Below are positions 33,476 through 44,023 of a stretch of DNA of 64,000 bases, in pieces. Made by a program: the position numbers and the translations under genes. A model generated the notes under the pieces. That model was not told the DNA's origin, searched no databases, and was given only the letters and a program-made list of their open reading frames with translations. This DNA is from Adenophora triphylla var. japonica (taxonomy: Eukaryota > Streptophyta > Magnoliopsida > Asterales > Campanulaceae), in the NCBI GenBank assembly GCA_022495995.1, contig JAFEMH010000759.1:372001-436000 (forward strand), given 5' to 3'. Each line of letters begins with the position of its first letter. The stretch's first letter is position 1.

Positions 33476-34734
33476 TGTTAGGACCTAACTTTGATCAATG
33501 TCTTAGTTAGTTGGTTTTGATAAAGGAACATATATATAGAATAGGGTTTATATCAAAAGATGAAGACTGTCAGTCATGATCCTTCACTCTGACAGCTAAG
33601 TCCATGACTGACCAAATCAACTTCATATTCATCTTTTAGTTTATATGATAGTTGTGAGTCTGACAGATTATGATTCTCTCTTATACATTGGTTACAATCA
33701 ATCAATAACATGAATCATATTCCCTCTCTTAGCTATCAAGATCATCAAGTGCATCTCAGTCCTTATTAGAGAACATCTCTGATAGCTAAGCCTTGTTATG
33801 ATCTGACAGCTAGCTTCATCCCCTCTGATAGCTATCACTCTGTCTCATTCTCTGCTACCACAATCTCAACCAAGATGGAACCTGTATCTTCACAGCTGTC
33901 AAGTTCACCATTGAAGACCATTGAAGACCTTTTGGAAGCCTTCAGCTCAAGCCAGCTCATGAAGACCTGCAAGTGGACAAGTGGGGCAAAGACCAGTCAA
34001 GACTCATTAATGAAGCTGCAACAGTCATATTCCAACGGCTACATTGAAGGCTATAAATAGAAGAGTTCAGCCTCTGCACAAACAACTCTTGAAAAATACT
34101 CTTTTTCACAGTCCAAAAACCTTTCCCTTACACCCACACACACCTTCTGTAATCCACACACACACACACACACCAATCCCTACCCTTCAAACACTGTCCC
34201 AAACCAAAAACCTTCAACCTTAAACCCCTGTTTCAACTACAACCCTAGTGTGTTAATTCATAAATTCCAAATCCTAAAACATTACTTTAGGTGTAGAATT
34301 AGTTTGTAAACACTCAAGACTGTACTTTGAGTGTATTAGTTGTTTTGTAAAATCTTGAGACTATACTTCAAGTTGTAAAAACACTTAAGACTGTACTTTA
34401 AGTGTACGCCTAGTTGACTGTACTAATTAGGAAGAGGAAGTTCAAGGAACTTGCCTGATCAATCATTTGTAATTCTTGTTGATTAAGATTATAATAAAAT
34501 TTATCTCACTTGTCAAGATTGACAGTGGGGGTGGATGTAGGAGGAGTGAACTCTGAACCACTTTAAATTCTCTGTGTTATTATTTTTCTGCAAACACATT
34601 CACACACTTGAATTATTTCTTTGTGTCCATTGTCCTATCATTATTTCAAGCTTTATTTATTCCGCTGCACAAATCAACAAATATATGACAGCTAAGTCAA
34701 AACCATAGCTGTCTGATCATTTGCATATTAAACA
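33476..34734 (+). repeat. 3' LTR of Sirevirus A
   Basis: 1259 bp, starting TGTTAGGACC and ending ATTAAACA. TATA box CTATAAATAG at 34051-34060. Multiple TGACAGCTA/TAGCTGTCA-type words in the first 430 bp. Downstream there are A/C-rich leader tracts with a (CA)n run at ~34158 and three near copies of ACTGTACTTTRAGTGT at 34318-34405. The partner 5' LTR is not in the window. Confidence 0.85.
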
Positions 34735-34807
34735 AGGGCCTTTCAGTGTCGATACCAGATTCCTCCATTCCTGAATGAATTTCTGAAGTTGTTTTGTGAT
34801 ATTTTCA

Positions 34808-35280
34808 TGATGTAGCTGATGCAAGAGACGAAGACAATTCAGAAGCTAAGGCTGAGGCGGCCGCACCATTTCCTTCCAGGCGTGTGCTTCAAGTTGGGTC
34901 GAAGGAGGATGGCATTCGGTGATTGAGGCAGCCGCCCCATGTTGCTCCATGCGTCCGCCTCAAGGTGGTGTCACGATGGGAGAAGACACGGCATTCCAGG
35001 CGCCCGCATGGCGAGACCCAGGCGCCCGCCTGGCATTGTTTTGGTGGTTCACGTATTTACGTTTTATTGTGTTTACTGAGTTTTTGTTATTTCAAACTGG
35101 GGTATTTTAGTCATTTGGATGGTTATTTGTTTCTTAGGGTTAAGGAGTATTTAAACGCTGGTAGTTTAGGGTTAGAGGCAGCTTTTTGATTATTTGTTAT
35201 TGAATTGCAAACTCTGCAATTTGTCGAAGTAATAAAATCCTTTATTCGTGGATTCGAGTCAAGGTCAAGAAATCCCTTTG
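34808..35280 (+). repeat. 5' LTR of the CRM-like element, 3' end deleted
   Basis: It matches 38520-38971 with few differences and a 27-bp insertion (an extra CGCCCGCATGG-type copy near 35000). It stops at CCCTTTGA, where the 3' LTR continues for a further 42 bp. The deletion removed the LTR end, primer binding site and gag. Confidence 0.85.
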
Positions 35281-38200
35281 AAGCATTCCTCTTTTGTGGT
35301 CCGAAGACTTATGTTGACAACCCCTACTGCTGCTGATGATCCGGAACGTCACAACATTTTTCGCACACGGGGGAAGGTTAATGATTCTACAGTTTCTATC
35401 ATCGTTGACAGTGGGAGTAGCAAAAATCTGATTTCGCGGGATACGGTGGAGAAATTGCAGCTGAAGGCGCAGACACATCCTACACCCTATACAGTTGGGT
35501 GGATAAATTCTTTGGGCAACATTAAGGTACACCAACAATGTCTTGTCCCCTTTTCTATTGGTCGCTATAAGGATGATGTCTTATGTGATATTGTGGATAT
35601 GAATGCTTGCAATCTTTTGTTGGGTCGACCATGGCAATTCGACCTTAATGTCGTGCATAAGGGTCGGGATAATGTTTTGAGCTTTATGAAGGATGGGACT
35701 CATTTTAATTTGTGTCCATTGCATGAAAAATCTGTATGTGCCCAACCTAGGCGAAAGCCTATTGTTTCACTATGTACTGCACAGGAGTTTGTTTCCGAGG
35801 CTATGGATGCACCTGTTATTTTTGCTGTAGTCAAGAAGGGCTTGGGTGATGACACTTGTTTAGTTCCTACTACTTTACAAGCGTTATTGGATGAGTATAA
35901 GGACATTATGCCTGATGAACTTCCTGCGGGGTTGCCTCCGTTGCGGGATATTCAGCATAACATTGACTTAGTCCCTGGCGCTTCCCTCCCTAATTTGCCA
36001 CATTACAGATTGAGCCCAGCTGAGCATGATATTCTGAGGTCGCAGGTTGAGGAGTTATTACAGCGGGGTTATATTCGGGAAAGTTTGAGCCCTTGTGCGG
36101 TTCCAGCTCTACTTGTTCCCAAGAAGGATGGTTCCTGGCAGATGTGTGTTGATAGCAGGGCTATTAACAAGATTACTATTAAGTACAGATTCCCTATTCC
36201 CCGCCTTGATGATATGCTAGATGTCCTTCGTGGTGCTCGCATCTTCTCTAAGATTGATTTGCGTAGTGGGTACCATCAAGTGAGGGTTCGCCAAGGTGAT
36301 GAGTGGAAGACTGCTTTCAAAACCAAGGAGGGGCTTTATGAGTGGTTGGTCATGCCGTTCGGCTTATCTAATGCTCCTAGCACTTTTATGCGGTTGATGA
36401 ATCAGGTTTTGAAGCCTTTTAATGGGAAATTTTTGGTGGTTTACTTTGATGACATACTGATCTTTAGTAAATCGGAGGAGGAGCATAATGGGCATATTCG
36501 GTTGGTTCTGCAGGCACTTCGAGAGAATGAGTTGTACATCAATTTCAAGAAGTGCAGTTTTATGCTTGACAAGCTGTTGTTCTTGGGGTACGTCAACTGC
36601 TTTCGCTTTGATGGGATTCAAAGTTGATGAAGAGAAAGTTCGGGCTATTCGCGACTGGCCTACTCCTACTACAGTTAGTGAGGTACGCAGTTTTCATGGT
36701 CTTGCTACTTTTTACCGTCGTTTCATTAAGAACTTTAGTACTATTGTAGCTCCTATTACTGAATATATGAAAAAGAGGAAGTTCTTGTGGGGCGACGAGG
36801 CTGCTGCTAGTTTTGCCTTAATTAAGGAGAAACTCACTAGTGCTCCTATTTTGGTATTACCGGATTTCTCTAAGCCTTTTGAGTTGGAGATTGATGCTTC
36901 TGTTGTGGGCATTGGAGCTGTTTTGATTCAGAGTAAGCGACCTGTGGCTTTTATGAGTCAAAAGCTTGAAGAGGCTAAACGTAAGTGGACCACTTACGAG
37001 CTTGAATTCTATACGGTGGTTCAGACCATCAAACATTGGGAGCAGTATTTATTACACCGTGAGTTTATCCTTCATACTGATCATGAGGCCTTGAAATATA
37101 TGAATGGTCAGAAATCTCTTAACAGGATGCATGCACGTTGGGTGGCATATCTACAACAGTTCACTTTTGTTATTCAGCACAAGAGTGGGCAACATAATAA
37201 GGTTGCCGATGCATTGAGTCGTCGGGTGAGTCTGTTGGTTACAATGCATACCGTCAGTGGGTGGGGTTTATTGCTTGAAAGAGTCAGATGCGTCGGATCC
37301 CCGATTTTTCTCGAGATTGGGCTCGTTGTCGGCATGGAGATCCTGTTTCGGAGTGTTCTTTCGCAAGATGGGTTCTTATTTTTCAAGAACCGTTTGTGCA
37401 TTCCTCAAGGCTCGGGTCGTGAGAGTCTTATTGCGGAGATTCACAAGAATGGTCATATTGGTCGTGACAAAACTTTGGAGTTGGTTTCCCAACGTTACTA
37501 TTGGCCACAGTTGCGAAGGGACACTAATATGTTCGTGCGGAAGTGCATGGTTTGTCAGACGAACAAAGGGCAGTCCCAGAATACAGGATTGTACACCCCT
37601 CTTCCTGTTCCTACAGCCCCTTGGGAGGATATTTCGATGGATTTTGTTCTGGGGTTACCTCGTACACAAAGTTCCAATGATTCGGTGTTCGTGGTCGTTG
37701 ATCGTTTCTCGAAGATGGCCCATTTTATTCCGTGTCGTAAGACATCGGACGCTGCTCATATTGCGGGTCCTTTCTTCAAGGAGGTGGTTCGCCTACATGG
37801 GGTTCCCAAGACTATTACTTCCGATCGTGACACGAAGTTCTTAAGTCATTTTTGGCGTACATTGTGGAGTATCTTCCGGACGGGTCTTCAGTTTAGCAGT
37901 TCTTTTCATCCTCAGACAGATGGCCAGACGGAGGTGGTTAATCGGACTTTGGGGTCGATGGTTCGCTGTTTATGCGGTGACAATCCGAAGAAGTGGGATG
38001 TGATGTTGGCCACTGCTGAGTTTGCTTTTAATAATATGCCTAACAGAACTACGAAGAAGACACCATTCGAGGTTGTGTACCAGCGTCCTCCGAGTCATAC
38101 ACTTGATTTGGTGCCCTTACCAAAGTTGCCGGGGTATAGCGTTGCGGTGAACATATGGCAGAATCATTCGACACTATTCAGGCGGAGGTTCGGAAGAATA

Positions 38201-38634
38201 TTGAGGTCTCGAATGCTAGATATAAGGCAGATGCGGATAAGCGACGTCGCGTCAAGACTTTTTCTGTGGGAGATTTGGTTATGGTGCATTTGCGCAAGGA
38301 GAGATTTCCGGTGGGTACCTACAGTAAGTTGCATCCCAAGAAGATCGGTCCTTGCAAGGTGGTGCGCAAGGTCAATGATAACGCTTATGTTGTGGAGTTA
38401 CCTGACGGGTGGCACATTTCTCCTACTTTCAATGTCGCTGATCTCTTCGAGTATTTCCCGGACGATCCTCTTTATGTTGATGTGGATTCGGGGACGAATC
38501 CTTTTCAAGAAGGGGAGCATGATGTAGCTGATGCAAGAGACGAAGACAATTCAGAAGCTAAGGCTGAGGCGGCCGCACCATTTCCTTCCAGGCGTGCGCT
38601 TCAAGTTGGGTCGAAGGAGGATGGCATTCGGTGA
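35281..38634 (+). pseudogene. CRM-like pol polyprotein, frameshifted
   Basis: The protease active site is IIVDSGSSKNLIS (~35400). RT has KKDGSWQMCVDSRAINKIT, SKIDLRSGYHQVRV, PFGLSNAPSTF and YFDDILIFS (~36440). A frameshift near 36595 breaks the LFLGYV region; RNase H follows ([26 protein letters not shown]). Near 37230-37390 small indels disturb the linker. Integrase retains the HHCC finger (H-x3-H ... CMVCQTNK), [23 protein letters not shown] and [16 protein letters not shown] shift at ~38155 precedes the GPF-like C-terminal module ([26 protein letters not shown]). The frame ends at 38634, inside the 3' LTR. Confidence 0.85.
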
Positions 38635-39013
38635 TTGAGGCAGCCGCCCCATGTTGCTCCATGCGCCCGCCTCAAGGTGGTGTCACGATGGGAGAAGACA
38701 CGGCATTCCAGGCGCCCGCCTGGCGTTGTTTTGGTGGTTCACGTATTTACGTTTTATTGTATTTACTGAGTTTTTGTTATTTCAAACTGGGGTATTTTAG
38801 TCATTTGGATGGTTATTTGTTTCTTAGGGTTAAGGAGTATTTAAACGCTGGTAGTTTAGGGTTAGAGACAGATTTTTGATTATTTCTTATTGAATTGCAA
38901 ACTCTGCAATTTGTCGAAGTATTAAAATCCTTTAATCGTGGATTCGAGTCAAGGTCAAGAAATCCCTTTGATTTTCTTGTTTATTCATTATTGATTCCGC
39001 TGCGTTTACATTA
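38520..39013 (+). repeat. 3' LTR of the CRM-like element
   Basis: It starts TGATGTAG directly after the polypurine stretch AAGAAGGGGAGCA and ends CATTA, which is one transition from a perfect inverted match to TGATG. The first 115 bp are coding (integrase C-terminus). Target duplication TTTCA follows at 39014. Confidence 0.75.
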
Positions 39014-39645
39014 TTTCATTCGACTGACCTTCGCTAAGATGCAACCCTAAACTCCTGCCAAATTCCCATGCCTTTTCCGCCTCATCTGTGATAATCAGTT
39101 TTCTTGGGAGAGTTGGTGTAGCTAACTTTCTAACATATTGAATCATTCAAATTCCCAAGACAAATAATAGTACGATGATTCTGCAGTATTTTGTTTTGAA
39201 GGCTCACCTTTAGTGTTTTGCCCTTAGCAGCTGCCTTCTTCCCTTTTCTTGGTTGAAAATTTTCTTCAAAAGATTTTTCACGCAATAACTGAGGTTTAAC
39301 AGCATTAACCGAACCCAAATTTAGGCAAAAAGTTATTGAGATGGTAATAAGTTCTTCATTCGACTGACCTTCCCTAAGATGCAACCCCAAACTCACGCCT
39401 TTTCCGCCTCATCTGTAATAACCGATTTTCTTACAAAGGGATAGTTGGTCTAGCTAACTTTCGGACGTATTGAATCATTCAAATTTCTAGGACAAAGGGA
39501 TAGTGTTTTGCCCTTACCAGCTGCCTTGTTCCCTTTTCTTGATTGAAAATTTTCTTTAAAAGATTTTTCATGCGATAACTGAGGTTTAACAGCATTAACC
39601 GAACCTAATTTAGGGAAAAAATTATTTAGACGGTAATCGATTCTT
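39014..39645 (-). pseudogene. Duplicated 340-bp gene module of unknown identity
   Basis: Two head-to-tail copies with a period of 340 bp (CGACTGACCT at 39021 and 39361). On the minus strand they encode PRKLIITDEAEKAWEFG, SLGLHLSEGQSNE and REKSFEENFQPRKGKKAAA segments. The CRM element inserted within this reading frame: joining across the TTTCA duplication to 34807 leaves the frame open to at least ~34740. I do not recognise the family with certainty. The EKAWEFGKSLGL-type motif recalls sequences next to plant LINE or RNA-binding ORFs. Probably a retroelement or repeated host gene fragment. Confidence 0.5.
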
Positions 39646-40189
39646 CAATAAGATTTAATGGGTAAGCTACACAATTAAAGAATACATATTCGACTGCGAG
39701 AAGAGAATCTCATTAATTATTCATGAATATGAAAGAAGAAGCCAAAACCCATATATGATAGTGAAAAACAAAGATAGAATCATACCAATTAAATTAATAA
39801 ATTTTGCTCAATCCCTTGAAATCTATATGGAAGTGTTTACGATCGATTATCTTGAAATGAACGACTAATTTCTACCCTTCATTCTGGATTTCCCGAAAGG
39901 TGCTATCTTGATGAGGATTTGGTAGAGGAGCCGACAATATGATTCTTTAATCTTTTCAACTATGTCATTGGCTGATGCTTTTTTTTTTTAAGTTGAGATA
40001 TCATGGTCTATTTCAGAAAACGCCTTTTCTCAAGCAAGAGAGCTTGCAAAGGGATGCTGTGTAGATGTGAAGAGCTTAATGAACTTGGTCAGTGAAACTT
40101 AGCTAGCTACTGATAGCTCAAGAAAGCACATCAGAATTCAAAAGAAGACTAAGCTCTAGTTTGCAAAAAGAAGAGTTGTAGGACTAGAA
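39646..40189. other. Intergenic sequence
   Basis: AT-rich, no coding or repeat signal recognised. Confidence 0.4.
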
Positions 40190-40330
40190 TGGCACCTTAC
40201 CCAGCCTCTTTGTGGTCTTCTTCTCAAGATTATACTCTACCCACTCTTCACCGACAAAAAGAACCATCGTCGGATAATCTTCGTCGAACAGGTGAAAATT
40301 ACCGACCACTAGCCTTTGAATCCAAGCGGA
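40190..40330 (-). pseudogene. F-box gene C-terminal fragment
   Basis: The minus strand reads LFVGEEWVEYNLEKKT and KRLGKVPF, matching the C-terminal region of the intact F-box gene at 42668-43783 (LVGEEWVEYNLEKKTEKRL). Only ~40 codons remain. It is the most distal copy of the local cluster. Confidence 0.7.
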
Positions 40331-41150
40331 TATCATGAAAGGATAACTTTTGCAATGAAAATATCATATGCTTGTGTAACAAGTATTGATTAGATCCATT
40401 TTTACGAACGACCCTTAAACTTTTAGACCCTTATTTTTTATATACCCTTGAAATAATCTAATGAAGTGGCCTCCTATTGAAAATATTAAATGCACTTATA
40501 TGTCATATACCACTGCAAAAATTCCATTCCAGTCATAAAAGGCCCTTAAGTTTTAATTTATTTATTTTTACGATGTTTCAAGTCGGGAGGCAAGGAAACG
40601 GATCGAAACTAGAGCTCACAAAGGGTGAGGCCTAATCATACGAACGTTGAAATAATCTGAGATTGTTATCCAGCGTGAAATTAATTGAGAATTGATCAGG
40701 ACCATTATTCCCTAAACATCAGCCTAAAACCTAAAACCTTAGTCAGTCTAGGTCAGTCTAATACAACGTAGACCCTCCAACCCAAAATGAATGCCCATTT
40801 TTGCTCTCGAGAAATAACAAAATTGACATACATTTTTGGCACCGAGGGAAGTATCATACAAGATGCAGTGTTTTCCGTTGGCTAGTAATGGTTCCTTATG
40901 CTACAAGCCCCTTGGTCCTTTTTGTATGAACATCAGTCTACCGGAAGCAAGTAAAATTCATTCAACAGCCAAACCTTTGATTGGGTTAAAATACTGCATA
41001 TATAATCTTTACAACAACAACAACAACAAAGCCTTATTTATTTTTTTAATTTTTTTTATAAAATAAATTTCCATTCCAGATATAAAGAATTTAAAAGCAA
41101 TGATAATCAAATAAATTAAAAGAAGAATTAAGTTCGGATGTGCACAAACA
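40331..41150. other. Intergenic sequence with a CAA run
   Basis: No gene seen. (CAA)n followed by AAGCCTTATTT at 41011-41040 resembles the start of a common plant SINE-like repeat but no more of it can be recognised. Confidence 0.35.
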
Positions 41151-41151
41151 T

Positions 41152-42140
41152 CTACGTCGAGAGGCAAGTGATGGTCGGAATGAACTGATGGCTGGTGAAA
41201 TGGTCATTCAAGGGAAAAGATGGTCCGTAAGATGATATCAATGCGATGGGAATGATAATATTATCCTTCTCACGAGGTGCTTCTAACGATGATTGAGAAA
41301 GATTAAAAGCTAAAGTTATTCGAAAGATCAATAGAAATATCATTCAACATATGTACCTCACACGAGGTTAACGTACTCAACATATAAAAAAGACGAATAA
41401 AACAAATTAAACTTGAGTGTCCAAGAAAGCATATCATAGGCAAGCAAGGGTGGGGATGAATTGATGTGTGCTGAAACGGTGAATCCAGGAAAAAGAAGAG
41501 CTGTAGCACGAGAATGGTAACTCACACAGCCTCTTTGCCATCTTCTTCTCAAGATTATATTCCACCCACTCTTCACCTACTAAAATCACCATAGTCAAAT
41601 TCTCTTCTTCTTCACTCATAAAAATAGTCATAGCACGATAAATTGTAGAGTGCCTCTCTCGAATCCTGCCCGATCCAGGTACATCATGTTTAACTCTGTA
41701 TTTCAGATCCCACCTAGAGTAGTCCCTTTTCAACTCATACACATTCATAGAACAAATATTACCCTTCACACCCTCAGATTGTACATAAATTATATGACCC
41801 CGAGATTGTCCTAAGTAATAAAACTCACGAAACGAACAGGGGCCTCGGAGATCTTTTATTCTTTCATTATCAACATTGAAATAAATCAATGTATTATGGT
41901 TTGTTAGCACCATAAGTTCTAAAATACTTCTTTCCAACCCCTGAAGTATTTATATCATGTTTAACTCGGTACTTCAGAAACCACCCAGTAGTCCTTTTCA
42001 AACTCATAGACATTCAATAAGCAACTATTAGCGTCCTCTTTCTCAGAATGTACCCAAAGTAAATGACCCCGAGATTGTCCAAAGTAGTAAACCTTACTAA
42101 GTTTTGAACCTGAACCACTGAGGTATTTTATTCCTACACT
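41152..42140 (-). pseudogene. Two overlapping F-box gene fragments
   Basis: 41434-41937 is open and encodes the C-terminal ~160 residues of an F-box-associated protein (YFNVDNERIKDLRGP, IIYVQSEGVKGN, LVGEEWVEYNLEKKMAKRL, IHRFSTHQFIPTLACL), closely similar to the intact gene. 41961-42135 encodes part of another copy (YYFGQSRGHLLWVHSEK, LLNVYEFEKDYW). A third tail-like piece lies at 41152-41280. None has an F-box. They are remnants of tandem duplication, with 3' flanks that also repeat (CCTCACACGAGGTT at 41356 and 42570). Confidence 0.75.
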
Positions 42141-42667
42141 TAGGGGCCGTTTGGAAGCCCTATTTATCCCAAAAAAGGGTGGTATTATTAATCCCTGGAT
42201 TAATAATCTCTTCACTATTAATACGAAAAATAATCTACTGCCACAACAATAATCTAAATCGTCATAGAAGTATTTACTCTTGGGTGTTACATTATGTTAC
42301 AATCAGTTCCCGGCTATGAGAGGAGTAGACCACGATCTGCGTGGACTTTTTTAGTCCAGATGATGCGCAGCTGCTTTTTTGGTACATGTGACGCGGAGCT
42401 ACAACATCTTTATATATTATCAAGTAAAAGATTTGTTTATTCTCGATGTATGATTATTCCCGGATAAGTGTTTCAACAGGTTTGGAGCTTATATTATGGT
42501 GTTCTTAAAATCATACTCTAACCATTCACAAAAATACTCAATGCGGAAGACAACTATAAAAATTGTACCTCACACGAGGTTTTAAGTACTGAACATAAAA
42601 ATACTCAAAAGCAGAACAACTATAAAAGAAAATGGTGTTTGCTGAACTGTCACTCAGGGAAAACTTA
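42141..42667. other. Insertion-like AT-rich spacer and 3' flank of the F-box gene
   Basis: At 42142 the F-box similarity breaks at AGGGGCCGTTTGGAAGCCC, a word typical of the ends of hAT- or Harbinger-type MITEs. A matching right end was not found. The rest holds the duplicated 3' flank of the F-box family. Confidence 0.35.
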
Positions 42668-43783
42668 TCATAGGCAAGCAAGGGTCGGGATGAATTGATA
42701 TGTGCTAAAACGGTTAATCGAGGGAAAAGAAATGTTGTACGAGAATGGCAACTTACACAGCCTCTTTTCGGTCTTCTTCTCAAGATTATATTCCACCCAC
42801 TCTTCACCTACTAAAATCACCATAGTCAAATCCTCCTCTTCTTCTTCATACATAAATATACTCATAGCACAATAAATTGTCCAATACCGCTCTCGAAGCC
42901 TTCCCGATTCAGTTACAGCATGTTCAACTCTATATTTCGTAAGCCACCCAGAGTAGTCCCTTTTCAATTCATACACATTAAGAATACAAATATTATCCTT
43001 TTCATCCTCATCCTCAGGTTGTACATAAATTATACGACCCCGCAATTGTCCAAAGTAAACCTCACGAAATCTTGACCAGGGGCCTTTGAGGCATTTTATT
43101 CTTTCACTATCAACATCAAAATAAACCAAATCATTCTTGTATGTTAGCCAGTGGATTGAACCATTGCAGAAAAATCCACTCCGGTCAATATCTAAATCTC
43201 CGTTAAAAGATTTACTCTTGGGTGTTGTGCATTTTTCAGATGAGTAAACCTCGATTTTGAAATCGTTGCGGTTCATATATTGTCTCCCCCTCCACAAGAG
43301 TACAACTTTATAGTGAAACGATTGAGACGGATCAAAAGCTAAACTTGCATTAACAAATTTATACTTTGCATCTCTAAATTGCATGGGAATGTTAAGGGTT
43401 TTGCATTCCTTTGTAGTGGGATTGTATATGTAGAACATATTTGTTGATTTGAGTAATAGCAATCCATTGCACGAATATATACATCTGAATAAACGATCTT
43501 TAGAATCCGAGTCAACCCGGATATCATGATATGATATCTTTGGATTAGTTTGAGTAATTGGAAGGTAGACGAGAGTATCGTAGTAATTGTTATCTTTTCC
43601 AACGAAGAAGATCCCAGTTGGAGTTGATTGTTTGTGTCGGGAAGCGTGAGTTTGGCGAAATCGGGGACTTGAGACGATCGAAAGCCATTGTTTTGAAAGG
43701 GTTTGGAGATTGAGAACGGACATTGCCGGTAATCGGAGTAAGATCTCTGTAGAGATGTCTTCGCTTGAGGTAATTGCCGCCAT
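42668..43783 (-). CDS. F-box protein with F-box-associated domain
   Basis: An intact 371-residue protein. The start is the ATG at 43783 (MAAITSSEDISTEILLRLP), because the open frame upstream of it has no ATG and a TATA box lies at ~43863. Residues ~7-45 form an F-box (ISTEILLRLPAMSVLNLQTLS). From ~75 to ~330 comes an FBA-type domain with YSCNGLLLL, YIYNPTTKE, FKIEVYSSE, FCNGSIHWL and VILVGEEWVEYNLEKK. Such proteins are substrate receptors of SCF (SKP1-cullin) E3 ubiquitin ligases. The substrate is unknown; this family is large and fast-evolving in plants. Single exon, as usual. Three truncated relatives lie downstream, so this is the only functional-looking copy. Confidence 0.9.
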   Translation of the reverse strand: MAAITSSEDISTEILLRLPAMSVLNLQTLSKQWLSIVSSPRFRQTHASRHKQSTPTGIFFVGKDNNYYDTLVYLPITQTNPKISYHDIRVDSDSKDRLFRCIYSCNGLLLLKSTNMFYIYNPTTKECKTLNIPMQFRDAKYKFVNASLAFDPSQSFHYKVVLLWRGRQYMNRNDFKIEVYSSEKCTTPKSKSFNGDLDIDRSGFFCNGSIHWLTYKNDLVYFDVDSERIKCLKGPWSRFREVYFGQLRGRIIYVQPEDEDEKDNICILNVYELKRDYSGWLTKYRVEHAVTESGRLRERYWTIYCAMSIFMYEEEEEDLTMVILVGEEWVEYNLEKKTEKRLCKLPFSYNISFPSINRFSTYQFIPTLACL

Positions 43784-43857
43784 AGTCGCCGGAGATACGT
43801 AGACGGAGGAAACTAGGGTTATTTGAGATGGTATCTCTGCCACGGGACATATGACTG

Positions 43858-43870
43858 TATTTTATATAGA
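43858..43870 (-). promoter_or_regulatory. TATA box of the F-box gene
   Basis: CTATATAAAATA on the minus strand, about 80 nt before the ATG at 43783. The predicted transcript start (~43838) excludes the upstream ATG at ~43850 and supports the chosen start. Confidence 0.5.
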
Positions 43871-44023
43871 AAAGAATCCTTGTTACTATTAACCAGTGTG
43901 TTTTGTTTTGTTGATATACACACGTTTGTAATATTATGTAAATCCTTGCAAATATTTTGGTAAATACTAAATACAGAGAACCAAAAATACACGGAAATAA
44001 ATATTCCAATTTTACCCTTCCGT

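Larger units (their letters stand above)
26784..34734 (+). mobile_element. Sirevirus A (Ty1/copia), 5' half missing
   Basis: The 3' part of a copia element: RT and RNase H, a 1.6-kb region with an antisense frame, an env-like gene, a polypurine tract and a 1259-bp 3' LTR. An env-like gene after pol, a large LTR and a short palindromic word repeated through the 3' half (TGACAGCTA and complement) are features of Sireviruses. The 5' LTR, gag, protease and integrase are missing; the Ogre LTR abuts inside the RT domain. The base pairs right of the 3' LTR are AGGGC. Confidence 0.85.
34808..39013 (+). mobile_element. CRM-like chromovirus (Ty3/gypsy), gag deleted
   Basis: LTRs of ~494 bp begin TGATGTAG and end CATTA. 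They are flanked by TTTCA at 34803-34807 and 39014-39018, a good 5-bp target-site duplication. The 5' LTR lacks its last ~20 bp, and primer binding site and most of gag are missing: protease-coding sequence follows directly at 35281. Pol order is protease, RT, RNase H, integrase, and the coding frame runs 115 bp into the 3' LTR. That overlap is a mark of the CRM (centromeric) chromovirus clade. LTRs are nearly identical, so the insertion is young, but pol has several frameshifts. Confidence 0.75.

Noticed and set aside
35242..35538. Minus-strand frame opposite the CRM protease
   Set aside because: Shadow of the protease coding sequence.
40836..41066. 76-codon plus-strand frame
   Set aside because: Ends in a poly-Asn and hydrophobic stretch from the CAA run and AT-rich tail; no similarity recognised.
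43784..43843. Upstream extension of the F-box protein by 20 residues
   Set aside because: The extension has no ATG (it would begin at GTG), and the TATA box is so near that transcription probably starts inside it.
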